A DNA stretch of 64,000 bases from Betaproteobacteria bacterium (lineage in GTDB: Bacteria > Pseudomonadota > Gammaproteobacteria > Burkholderiales > Rhodocyclaceae): NCBI GenBank assembly GCA_009779265.1, contig WREP01000007.1:1-64000 (forward strand), written 5' to 3'. Both the position numbers and the translations under genes were made by a program. Of the stretch, positions 16,536 through 25,143 are shown piece after piece. The notes under the pieces are model-generated. The model did no database searches and had not been told where the DNA came from. It saw only the letters and a list, made by a program, of their open reading frames with translations. The number at the start of each line of letters is the position of its first letter. Position 1 is the stretch's first letter.

Positions 16536-16610
16536 CTGGATTGCTTCGTCGCTTCGCTCCGCGCAATGACGCGGCACAGAATGGCCGTCATTGCGAGCGC
16601 AGCAATCCAG
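16536..16610. repeat. Palindromic intergenic repeat, copy 2
   Basis: Inverted arms starting CTGGATTGCTTCG and ending AGCAATCCAG surround the same CGGCACAGAATGGC centre as copy 1 at 13730-13809, with a 5-bp shorter right arm. It lies between the duplicated vapC tail and the metG stop codon and could form a transcript-end hairpin for metG. Confidence 0.85.
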
Positions 16611-16635
16611 TTGCCCGCGGTCTTGAACCGCCCCC

Positions 16636-18711
16636 TCACTTCACCCGCATACCCGGCTCGGCGCCGCTGTCGGGGGTGAGGAGGAAGATGCCCGGCGTTT
16701 GGCCGCTGTCGTCCGAGGCGGCGAGAACCATGCCTTCCGAGAGGCCGAATTTCATTTTGCGCGGGGCGAGGTTGGCGACCATCACCGTCATCCGGCCTAC
16801 CAGCGTTGCCGGGTCGTAGGCGGACTTGATGCCGGCGAAGACGTTGCGCGTTTCGCCATTGCCCAATTCCAGCGTCAGGCGCACCAGCTTGTCGGCGCCC
16901 TCGACGTGTTCGGCATTGGCAATGCGGACGACGCGCAGGTCGACCTTGGTGAAGTCGTCGATGGTGCACAGCGGCGCAGTGGCCACGGGCGGCGGCGTGG
17001 GCGCCGCGGCAACGGCAGTGGGGGCGGGAGCCGGTGCAGGCGGCGCGTCCTTGTTGGCGGCGACCAGTTGCTCGATCTGTTTGGCATCGACGCGGGTCAT
17101 CAGGTGCGTGTAGGCATTGATGCGATGACCGCCGGCCAGCAGGCTGGCGCTGTCGGCCCAGATCAGCGGGGCGATGGCGAGGAAGCTTTCGACCTTGGCC
17201 GCGAGCGCCGGCAGGATCGGCTTGAGCAGCACGGTGAGCAGACGGAAGAGGTTGAGCGCATTGCTGCACGCGACATGCAGTTCGCTTTCCCGACCGGCCT
17301 GCTTGGCCAGTTCCCAGGGCTTGACGCTATCGACGTACTGGTTGGCGGCGTCGGTCAGGGCCATGATTTCGCGCACGGCCTTGCCGTATTCGCGCCCTTC
17401 GTAGAGGTCGGCGATGCGCCCGGCGGCCTCCTGAATCGCCCGCAGCGCCGGCAGGTCGGCGGTGACGGGCGCCAACTGGCCGTTGAAGCGCTTGGCGATG
17501 AAGCCGGCGGCGCGGCTGGCGATATTGACGTATTTGCCGACCAGATCGGAATTGACGCGGGCGACGAAATCGTCGAGGTTGAGGTCGATGTCCTCCATGC
17601 TCGCCGACAGTTTGGCGGCATAGTAATAGCGCAGCCATTCAGGATCGAGGCCGGTATTCAGGTAGCTGGCGGCGGTGATGAAGGTGCCGCGCGATTTCGA
17701 CATCTTGGCGCCATCGACGGTCAAAAAGCCGTGCGCGAAAATCTTGTCCGGCGTGCGGTAGCCGGCATGGGCGAGTTCGGCGGGCCAGAACAGGGCGTGG
17801 AAATAGAGAATGTCCTTGCCGATGAAATGCACCAGCTCGGTCTCCGACCCGGGCTTGAACCATTCGTCGAAGTCGAGGCCCTGGCGGGTGCAGAAATTCT
17901 TGAACGAACCCATGTAGCCGATCGGCGCGTCGAGCCAGACATAGAAGTACTTGCCCGGCGCATCGGGAATTTCGAAGCCGAAATAGGGCGCATCGCGCGA
18001 AATGTCCCAGTCGGTCAGGCGGTTCTCGCCCGGCGCGCCGAGCCATTCCTGCATCTTGTTGGCCGCTTCCGCTTGCAGGGCGCCGTTGTCGCGGCTGGTG
18101 TAGCGGCGCAGGAAAGCTTCGCAACGCGGGTCGGAAAGCTTGAAGAAATAATGTTCGGAAGAGCGCAGTTCCGGCTTGGCGCCGGATACCGCCGAGTAGG
18201 GTTCGATGAGGTCGGTCGGGGCGTAGGCGGCGCCACAGCTTTCGCAATTGTCGCCGTACTGGTCCTGGGCGTGGCATTTCGGGCATTCGCCCTTGATGAA
18301 GCGGTCGGGCAGGAACATCGCCTTGAGCGGATCGTAGAACTGCTCGATGGTGCGCGTTTCGATCAGGCCGGCGGCCTTGAGGCGGCGGTAGATTTCGTTG
18401 GCGTATTCGCGCGTCTCGGGCGAATGGGTGCTGTAATAATTGTCGAAAGCGACGCCGAAACCGGCGAAGTCACGAGCGTGCTCGCCGTGCATGCGCTCGA
18501 TCAACTGTTCCGGCGCGATGCCCTCCTGCTCGGCGCGCAGCATGATTGGCGTGCCGTGCGTGTCGTCGGCGCAGACGTACCAGCATTCATTGCCGGCCAT
18601 TTTCTGGTAGCGGACCCAGATATCGGTCTGGATGTATTCGACCAGATGCCCGATGTGGATCGCGCCATTGGCATAAGGCAGGGCGGAGGTGACGAGAATT
18701 TTGCGCGGCAT
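16636..18711 (-). CDS. metG: Methionine--tRNA ligase
   Basis: 691 residues. Charges tRNA-Met and initiator tRNA with methionine in the cytoplasm. The start at 18711 gives [16 protein letters not shown] with the HIGH signature at residues 19-22. A zinc knuckle follows (CPKCHAQ and CESCGAAY), then the KMSKS loop ([11 protein letters not shown]), the anticodon-binding helical domain and a linker rich in Ala and Pro. The C-terminal EMAP/Arc1-like tRNA-binding domain ([20 protein letters not shown]) is a dimerising extension common in proteobacteria. It is divergent from apbC, with about 140 bp between the two start codons. Confidence 0.97.
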   Translation of the reverse strand: MPRKILVTSALPYANGAIHIGHLVEYIQTDIWVRYQKMAGNECWYVCADDTHGTPIMLRAEQEGIAPEQLIERMHGEHARDFAGFGVAFDNYYSTHSPETREYANEIYRRLKAAGLIETRTIEQFYDPLKAMFLPDRFIKGECPKCHAQDQYGDNCESCGAAYAPTDLIEPYSAVSGAKPELRSSEHYFFKLSDPRCEAFLRRYTSRDNGALQAEAANKMQEWLGAPGENRLTDWDISRDAPYFGFEIPDAPGKYFYVWLDAPIGYMGSFKNFCTRQGLDFDEWFKPGSETELVHFIGKDILYFHALFWPAELAHAGYRTPDKIFAHGFLTVDGAKMSKSRGTFITAASYLNTGLDPEWLRYYYAAKLSASMEDIDLNLDDFVARVNSDLVGKYVNIASRAAGFIAKRFNGQLAPVTADLPALRAIQEAAGRIADLYEGREYGKAVREIMALTDAANQYVDSVKPWELAKQAGRESELHVACSNALNLFRLLTVLLKPILPALAAKVESFLAIAPLIWADSASLLAGGHRINAYTHLMTRVDAKQIEQLVAANKDAPPAPAPAPTAVAAAPTPPPVATAPLCTIDDFTKVDLRVVRIANAEHVEGADKLVRLTLELGNGETRNVFAGIKSAYDPATLVGRMTVMVANLAPRKMKFGLSEGMVLAASDDSGQTPGIFLLTPDSGAEPGMRVK

Positions 18712-18852
18712 GGAAAAGGCGGAGCGAAGAAAAAAAGGGATTTTACCGCGCCCGCCGCCGATCCGGCGGGCCAATGGCCGTCATCGGAAGCCTGGGGTAT
18801 ACTGTACGAAATCACTCGGGTATTTGCCTGCCCCATGCCAACCGGAGCCTCC

Positions 18853-19944
18853 ATGAGCATTACTGAACAGCAGATCAAGACGGCGCTTGCGGGCGCGGTC
18901 GATGCCAATACCGGCAAGGATTTCGTCAGCAGCCGCGCCGTCAAAAATATTCGCATCGACGGCGCCGATGTCGCCTTCGACATCGAACTCGGCTATCCGG
19001 CCAAAACGCAGATCGACGCCATCCGCAAACAGGCAATCGCGGCCGTCAAGGCCGTGCCCGGCGTCGGCAACATTTCCGCCACCGTGACCAGCAAGATCGT
19101 CGCCCATGCCGTGCAATTGGGCGTCAAGCTCTTGCCCGGCGTCAAGAACATCATCGCCGTCGCCTCCGGCAAGGGCGGCGTCGGCAAGAGCACGACGGCC
19201 GTCAACCTCGCCCTGGCGCTGGCCCAGGAAGGCGCCTCGGTCGGCATTCTCGACGCCGACATCTACGGCCCGTCGCAACCGCAAATGCTTGGGCTGGCCG
19301 ACCAACAGCCGGAATCGCACGACGGCGAGCGCCTGGAGCCGCTGGAAGCACACGGCATCCAGGCCATGTCCATCGGCTTTCTGGTCGATGTCGAAACGCC
19401 GATGATCTGGCGCGGCCCGATGGTCGCCCAGGCGCTCGACCAGTTGCTCGGCCAGACCAACTGGCGCGACATCGACTATCTGATCGTGGACATGCCGCCG
19501 GGCACCGGCGACATCCAGTTGTCGCTGTCGCAAAAGGTGCCGCTGACCGGCGCGGTGATCGTCACCACGCCGCAGGACATCGCCCTGATCGACGCACGCA
19601 AGGGCTTGAAAATGTTCGAGAAGGTCAATGTCCCCATCCTCGGCATCGTCGAAAACATGAGCATCCACATCTGCTCCAACTGCGGCCATGAAGAACCCAT
19701 CTTTGGCGTCGGCGGCGGCGAGAAGATGGGCGCCGATTACGGCGTCGAGTTCCTCGGCAGCCTGCCGCTGGAATTGGCCATCCGCGAAATGGCCGACGGC
19801 GGCAAACCCACCGTGGTCGGCGCCCCGGACTCGCGCAGCGCCGAAATCTACCGCGCCATCGCCCGCCGCCTCGCGGTCAAGATCGGCGAAAAAGCCAAGG
19901 ACATGAGTTCCAGATTTCCCAACATCGTGGTGCAAAACACCTGA
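18853..19944 (+). CDS. apbC: Iron-sulfur cluster carrier protein ApbC/Mrp
   Basis: 363 residues. A P-loop scaffold that binds and transfers [4Fe-4S] clusters. It has an N-terminal MIP18/DUF59-like domain (about 1-90), the deviant Walker A motif GKGGVGKSTT, Walker B DYLIVDMPPGTGD and the C-terminal CSNCG, whose CxxC holds the cluster in the dimer. The start at 18853 is the ATG that begins MSITEQQIKTAL. An in-frame upstream ATG lacks conserved sequence. It diverges from metG, a frequent arrangement in betaproteobacteria. Confidence 0.96.
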   Translation: MSITEQQIKTALAGAVDANTGKDFVSSRAVKNIRIDGADVAFDIELGYPAKTQIDAIRKQAIAAVKAVPGVGNISATVTSKIVAHAVQLGVKLLPGVKNIIAVASGKGGVGKSTTAVNLALALAQEGASVGILDADIYGPSQPQMLGLADQQPESHDGERLEPLEAHGIQAMSIGFLVDVETPMIWRGPMVAQALDQLLGQTNWRDIDYLIVDMPPGTGDIQLSLSQKVPLTGAVIVTTPQDIALIDARKGLKMFEKVNVPILGIVENMSIHICSNCGHEEPIFGVGGGEKMGADYGVEFLGSLPLELAIREMADGGKPTVVGAPDSRSAEIYRAIARRLAVKIGEKAKDMSSRFPNIVVQNT

Positions 19945-20237
19945 GAAACCGCCGCGATACAGATTTTCGAACTCTTGCGCTGCATATTTACATCCGGGTT
20001 ATTTACCACAGGCGCTTGCGGCTCAAGCCTTACGCCGAGTGCGCCACAGGCGAAAAACGCCTCCGCCTCGCGGGCGCAGTAATTTGCGGTGTAGCGGCTG
20101 TTTATATCCTGATTCGCCTGTTGATCGCTTTAGCCTGCACGCTGGCGCGAGGGGCGGAGAAAAAACTTTCGTATTCAGACAAAAATATCCTAGACTCGAA
20201 ATTTTTCAAAAAACAATACTCGAAATAGGGGAATTTC

Positions 20238-21146
20238 ATGGATATCCGTCTTGGCCGCGTTCTCGTGGCGCTTCTTGTCGCGTGTCTTGCCGTTGCAGGC
20301 TCCGTGAGCTTTGCCAAACCTGCCCATCCATCCGCGGCGGCCAGCCTGGAAGCCGAGCGTGAAGCTGCCATCAAGGCGGTTAATGCGTCACAGAAATCCG
20401 GCCCTGCCGATATTCGGCTGCGCGATCAAGGGCAACTGCACCTGCCCCAGGGCTACATCTGGGTGCCTGTCCCGGCTGCCGCCCAACTGATGCGCGCCAT
20501 GGGCAACACAGTCGGCTCCAATTTCATGGGCCTGGTGTTTCCCGAAAACGGCGCCGACTGGCTGGTGGTCCTCTCCTTTGTGAACGAGGGCTACATCAAG
20601 GACGACGACGCCAAGGACTGGAAGGCGGACGAATTGCTGCAAAACCTGAAAGACGGCACGGAAGCGGCCAACGATGAACGGGTGAAACACGGTATTGCCC
20701 CGGTCGAGGTGATCGGCTGGGTGCAGTCGCCGCAATACGACGCGGCGATGCATCGCCTCGTCTGGGCGGCAAGTATCCGCGACAAAGGCGCGCGCGATAC
20801 CGAGGGGCAGGGCGTCAATTACAACACCTACGCGCTCGGGCGCGATGGCTATATCAGTCTCAACCTCGTGACGAACGCGAGCGACCTGGAAAAGTACAAG
20901 CCCGATGCCCTGACCTTGCTGGCCGCCTTGCAATACGAGGATGGCAAGCGCTATACCGATTTCAACGCATCCACCGACAAGGTCGCCGCCTACGGCCTGG
21001 CAGCGCTGGTGGCCGGCGCGGCGGCCAAAAAACTGGGCCTTTTCGCGACTCTGCTCGCGCTCTTGGCGAAGTTCGGCAAAGTCCTGATCCTCGCCGGCGC
21101 CGGCGCGCTGTGGGGCATCGGCAAATTCTTCACGCGCAAAACTTGA
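20238..21146 (+). CDS. DUF2167 family membrane protein
   Basis: 302 residues. A signal peptide (about 1-26, ending SVSFAKP) is followed by an extracytoplasmic domain containing HLPQGYIWVPVPAAAQLMRA and WVQSPQYDAAMHRLVWAAS, the conserved core of DUF2167. The C-terminus has two hydrophobic helices (about 250-295, with AKKLGLFATLLALLAKFGK). The function is unknown. It ends 7 bp before the start of a site-2-type protease gene, so the two are very likely co-transcribed and may act together on a membrane or envelope substrate. Confidence 0.9.
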   Translation: MDIRLGRVLVALLVACLAVAGSVSFAKPAHPSAAASLEAEREAAIKAVNASQKSGPADIRLRDQGQLHLPQGYIWVPVPAAAQLMRAMGNTVGSNFMGLVFPENGADWLVVLSFVNEGYIKDDDAKDWKADELLQNLKDGTEAANDERVKHGIAPVEVIGWVQSPQYDAAMHRLVWAASIRDKGARDTEGQGVNYNTYALGRDGYISLNLVTNASDLEKYKPDALTLLAALQYEDGKRYTDFNASTDKVAAYGLAALVAGAAAKKLGLFATLLALLAKFGKVLILAGAGALWGIGKFFTRKT

Positions 21147-21153
21147 GAGCGGT

Positions 21154-21855
21154 GTGGTGAAGCTGTTTCTGTTGCTCCTGCTCAAAGGGGGCAAGCTGTT
21201 CGTGAGCGGCGGCTCGATGCTGGTGTCGGTCGTCGCCTATGCCTTCGTTTTCGGCTGGCGCTACGCGGCAGGCTTCGTCGGGCTGATTTTTGTTCATGAA
21301 ATGGGCCACTATCTAGCGGCGCGCCAGCGCGGCCTCAATGTCGGCGCGCCGACCTTCATACCCTTCGTCGGCGCCTGGATCGAACTCAAGGATCTCCCCC
21401 ACGATGTCGAAACCGAAGCTTGGGTCGGCTTCGCCGGGCCTCTGCTCGGCAGCGTCGCCGCGGTGGGTTGCTACTTCGCGGCGCGAGCCTACGACAGCAA
21501 CCTGCTGCTGGCGCTGGCTTACGCCGGATTTTTCATCAATCTGTTCAACCTGATTCCCCTGTCGCCCTTCGATGGCGGGCGCATCACCGCCGTACTCTCG
21601 CCGCGCATCTGGCTGCTCGGCGTCCCTGTGCTGGCAGGGATATTCCTCTGGCGGCCAAGTCCACTGCTGATCCTGATGGCGGTTCTGGCCGCGCCCCAAG
21701 TCATGAAGGCATGGAAGCACGATCCAACCGATCCGGCAAACCAGCGCTACTACGCCGTCTCGAACGAAACGCGCCTGACCTACGCACTGTACTACCTCGG
21801 CCTGCTCGTATTCCTGGCCATCATGGCGCACGACACGCACGAAATGCTGGCCTGA
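21154..21855 (+). CDS. Site-2 protease family (M50) intramembrane metalloprotease
   Basis: 233 residues with a GTG start at 21154. The zinc-binding HExxH motif appears as FVHEMGHYLAA near residue 50, and the second metal ligand region as NLIPLSPFDGGRI (the NxxPxxxxDGG type) near residue 140. Four or more hydrophobic segments surround these motifs. There is no PDZ domain, so it is a minimal S2P-like protease rather than RseP. It is coupled to the DUF2167 gene upstream; the substrate is unknown. Confidence 0.9.
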   Translation: MVKLFLLLLLKGGKLFVSGGSMLVSVVAYAFVFGWRYAAGFVGLIFVHEMGHYLAARQRGLNVGAPTFIPFVGAWIELKDLPHDVETEAWVGFAGPLLGSVAAVGCYFAARAYDSNLLLALAYAGFFINLFNLIPLSPFDGGRITAVLSPRIWLLGVPVLAGIFLWRPSPLLILMAVLAAPQVMKAWKHDPTDPANQRYYAVSNETRLTYALYYLGLLVFLAIMAHDTHEMLA

Positions 21856-21995
21856 ACACCATACGATTGCCGGGAACGGGTGTAAGCCTTTGACGCGATG
21901 TGGCGCAGTAGGCTGATATGGAGCGAAGTGGAGTCCCGGCTTCAATCGCTGGCGGCGATGAATTTTGCAGCGCCCCACTCGCCCCGCGCAGGCTT

Positions 21996-22454
21996 TCAGC
22001 CGAAGCTTTGCTGCGGTTCCTCGCCTTCGGGCCAGTGGCGGATGTATTGTTTCAGCATCCTGTTTTCGAGATCCTGCTCTTCGAGCACCGCCTTGGCGAC
22101 ATCGAGGAAGGAAACCGCGCCTTTCAGCTTGCCGTCTTCAAGCACCGGAATATAGCGGCTGCGGTTAACCACCATCAGACGGCGCAGGTCGTTGAGGTGG
22201 GTGTCCGGCGACGCGGTGATGGGATTTTTGATCATGAAGTCGCCGATCGGCGCGTTTTCGATGTCGCGCCGCGCGTGAATCGCCGAGATCAGTTCGCGGT
22301 GCGTCAGCATGCCCGCCAATGTCTCGCCTTCCATCACCACGAGAACCCCGACATGGCGCTCGGCCATCATCGCCAGCGCGTCGGCCAGTGTTTGCCGCGG
22401 GGAAAGGGTGTGCACTTCGGTTTCCCCGAAATCGAGCATTTCGCGTACCAGCAT
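21996..22454 (-). CDS. CBS-domain pair protein
   Basis: 152 residues with two CBS motifs. The first (about 14-65) contains LADALAMMAERHVGVLVV. The second (about 77-130) contains DLRRLMVVNRSRYIPVLED. CBS pairs bind adenine nucleotides and act as energy or ligand sensors. There is no attached enzyme or channel domain, so the partner is unknown. It lies downstream of the cyanophycin synthetase gene on the same strand, about 95 bp from its stop, but a link is not shown. Confidence 0.9.
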   Translation of the reverse strand: MLVREMLDFGETEVHTLSPRQTLADALAMMAERHVGVLVVMEGETLAGMLTHRELISAIHARRDIENAPIGDFMIKNPITASPDTHLNDLRRLMVVNRSRYIPVLEDGKLKGAVSFLDVAKAVLEEQDLENRMLKQYIRHWPEGEEPQQSFG

Positions 22455-22548
22455 CCTGAAGCTCCTCTCTTGTTTTGCGGCGTGTCACGGGGACACGGCT
22501 GAATTCTTGATGTTATTCGATCCTTGGGCTTTGCGAAAGCGTGGGAAT

Positions 22549-25137
22549 TCAGCCGGCTTCGGCGATGCGGCGGGCGATGTGGGCGAGGGCTGCTTCCACC
22601 TGGTCGATGAGAATCAGGCACAGGTCGCCCTTGCCCAGGCGTTGCAGGGCGGCGTCGATGGCGGCGAATTCGCCGTCGATGGCCGCGACGTGCGCGACCC
22701 GCCGGCTGTTGGCGAGGCCGGCGCGCAGCAGGGCGATTACTTCGCCACTGGCGCGACCGCGCTGGCAGGCGTCCTCGTAGAGAATCACGTCGTCGAAGGC
22801 GGCGCCGAGAATTTCCGTCTGCTGGCGGATGTCCTCGTCGCGCCGGTCGCCTGCGCCGCTGATGACCACCGCGCGGCGGGCCGCCGGCATGCTGTCGACG
22901 GCCTTGACCAGGGCCAGCATGGCGTCGGGGTTGTGGCCGTAATCGGCGATCAGCGTCGCGCCCTGGTAATCAAAGACGTTGAAGCGGCCGGGGGCGCTCG
23001 CCGCGTCGTTGACAAAGCCGGCCAGCGCCGCCGCGATGCTGGCCCAGCCGTAGCCGAGCGCCCAGGCGGTGGCGACGGCGGCCATGGCGTTTTCGATCTG
23101 GAAGCCGATCGTGCCATTGCGCGTCAGCGGCACGTGGGCGAGCGGAATGCGGTTTTTCTTGCGGCCTTCGCCGCAGACGATGTCGCCCTTTTCGACATAC
23201 ACCACGCGCTTGCCCTGGGCGCGGTGAGTGGCCAGCACCGGATGGGCCGGGTCGAGGGCGAAGAAGATGATTTCACCGGGGCAGTGGCGGGCCATGGCCG
23301 CGACCACCGGATCGGCGGCGTTAAGCACGGCGGCGCCGGCCGGGGCGACGTTTTCGACGATGACGCGCTTGATGACGGCGAGATCGTGCACGGTGGTGAT
23401 GTAGCTGAGGCCGAGGTGATCGCCCAGCCCGATATTGGTGACGACGGCGACATCGCACATATCGAAGCCAAGCCCCTCGCGCAGGAGGCCGCCGCGCGCC
23501 GTTTCCAGCACCGCCGCGTCGACGTCGGGATGGGCCAGCACGTTGCGGGCGCTGCGCGGGCCGGAACAGTCGCCATCGTCGATGCGCTGGTTTTGCACAT
23601 AGATGCCGTCGGTGCTGGTCATGCCGACGCGCAGGCCGTTGTGCTCGAAGATGCGACCGATCAGGCGGCTGGTGGTGGTCTTGCCATTGGTGCCGGTAAC
23701 GGCGACGAGCGGGATGCGGCCATTGTCGGGCTTGCCGCCGGGGGCATCGGGATAGAGCATGGCGATGATCGCCTCGCCGACCGGGCGGCCCTTGCCGAAG
23801 GAGGGGTCGAGGTGCATGCGCAGGCCGGGGACGGCGTTGACTTCGACAATACCGCCGCCCTGCGCCTCCAGCGGTTTGAGCATGGTGTCGCAAACGACGT
23901 CGATGCCGGCGATGTCGAGACCGACCGTGCGGGCGGCGGCGATGGCGGCGGCGGCCAGTTCGGGGTGAACGTCGTCGGTGACATCGGTGGCGCTGCCGCC
24001 GGTCGACAGATTGGCGTTATTGCGCAGCACCACGCGCACGCCGCGCGCCGGCACGGAATCGGCGCTGTAGCCCTGCTCGGCGAGGCGGGCAAGGGCGATT
24101 TCGTCGAGGCGAATCCTGGTCAGCGAGGTGGCATGGCCGGCGGAACGGCGCGGATCGCTGTTGACGATGGCGACCAGTTCGCTGACCGTGTGGCTGCCGT
24201 CGCCGATGACCAGCGGCGGATCGCGCCGGGCGGCGGCGATCAGCTTGTCGCCGACGACCAGCAGGCGGTAATCGTGGCCGGGCAGATATTTTTCGACCAT
24301 GACCTGATCGCGGCAGTCGGCGGCGAGGCGGTAAGCGTGGCGCACCTGCTCTTCGCTCGTCAGGTTGACCGAAATGCCCTTGCCCTGATTGCCGTCCTGC
24401 GGCTTGACCACCACCGGCAGGTCGATTTCCCGGGCGGCGGCCCAGGCGTCGTCCTCGTCCTCGACCGGGCGGCCAGTCGGCACGGGAACGCCAGCGGCGT
24501 GCAGCAGTTGCTTGGTCAGTTCCTTGTCCTGCGCGATGGCTTCGGCGACGACGCTGGTGCAACTGGTTTCCGCCGCCTGAATGCGCTTTTGCCGGCTGCC
24601 CCAGCCGAGTTGCACGAGGCTGCCCTGGGTCAGGCGGCGGATGGGGATGCCGCGCGCCTGCGCGGCGGCGACAATGGAAGCGGTCGACGGGCCGAGGCGG
24701 ATGTCCTCGTCCAGTTCGCGCAATTCGGCGAGGCTGCCGGCGAGATCGAAAGGCGCGTCGGCCAGCGCCGCCCGGCACAGCTCCTCGGCGCGGGCGAAGG
24801 CCAGGCTTCCCACGTCTTCCTCGCTGTATTCGACGACCACCTGATAGACGCCCGGCTCGACCGTTTCCGTCGTGCGGCTGAAAGTCACCGGACAGCCGGC
24901 CTGGGCTTGCAGGCCGAGAGCGGCGAATTCGAGGGCGTGGGCCATCGACACGGTGTCGAGGTGATCGGCGGGAATCAGGTCGCCCAATTCGGGAAAGCGG
25001 GCGCGCAGGCGCTCTTCAAAGCCGGGCAGATTGGCGATGACCGTTTCGTCGCCGGGACAGGTGACGATGGCCTGGATGGCGGTGCGGCGACTCCACAAAT
25101 TGGGGCCGCGCAGGGCGCGAATGCGGGAAACGTCCAT
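22549..25137 (-). CDS. cphA: Cyanophycin synthetase
   Basis: 862 residues, full length for CphA, which polymerises Asp and Arg into cyanophycin, an insoluble nitrogen store. The N-terminal domain (about 1-160) precedes an ATP-grasp domain (about 220-475) that adds Asp, with VVVKPQDGNQGKGISVNL and IVEVNAVPGLRMHLDPS. The Mur-ligase-like domain that adds Arg has the P-loop VTGTNGKTTT at 480-489 and a complete C-terminal domain (APGRFNVFDYQG, then IADYGHNPDAM). Its start is 6 bp after the stop of the shorter paralogue, in one minus-strand operon with the ABC exporter and DUF1854 genes. Cyanophycinase genes are not in the window. Confidence 0.95.
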   Translation of the reverse strand: MDVSRIRALRGPNLWSRRTAIQAIVTCPGDETVIANLPGFEERLRARFPELGDLIPADHLDTVSMAHALEFAALGLQAQAGCPVTFSRTTETVEPGVYQVVVEYSEEDVGSLAFARAEELCRAALADAPFDLAGSLAELRELDEDIRLGPSTASIVAAAQARGIPIRRLTQGSLVQLGWGSRQKRIQAAETSCTSVVAEAIAQDKELTKQLLHAAGVPVPTGRPVEDEDDAWAAAREIDLPVVVKPQDGNQGKGISVNLTSEEQVRHAYRLAADCRDQVMVEKYLPGHDYRLLVVGDKLIAAARRDPPLVIGDGSHTVSELVAIVNSDPRRSAGHATSLTRIRLDEIALARLAEQGYSADSVPARGVRVVLRNNANLSTGGSATDVTDDVHPELAAAAIAAARTVGLDIAGIDVVCDTMLKPLEAQGGGIVEVNAVPGLRMHLDPSFGKGRPVGEAIIAMLYPDAPGGKPDNGRIPLVAVTGTNGKTTTSRLIGRIFEHNGLRVGMTSTDGIYVQNQRIDDGDCSGPRSARNVLAHPDVDAAVLETARGGLLREGLGFDMCDVAVVTNIGLGDHLGLSYITTVHDLAVIKRVIVENVAPAGAAVLNAADPVVAAMARHCPGEIIFFALDPAHPVLATHRAQGKRVVYVEKGDIVCGEGRKKNRIPLAHVPLTRNGTIGFQIENAMAAVATAWALGYGWASIAAALAGFVNDAASAPGRFNVFDYQGATLIADYGHNPDAMLALVKAVDSMPAARRAVVISGAGDRRDEDIRQQTEILGAAFDDVILYEDACQRGRASGEVIALLRAGLANSRRVAHVAAIDGEFAAIDAALQRLGKGDLCLILIDQVEAALAHIARRIAEAG

Positions 25138-25143
25138 GATTTT

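Noticed and set aside
16699-18840. Long plus-strand frame running antisense through metG into apbC
   Set aside because: Only the part from 18853 on encodes the apbC protein. The rest is antisense to the clear MetG sequence.
20016-20228. 70-codon plus-strand frame before the DUF2167 gene
   Set aside because: It has no clear ribosome-binding site or family resemblance, and one hydrophobic stretch alone is weak evidence. The region is more likely the DUF2167 promoter area.
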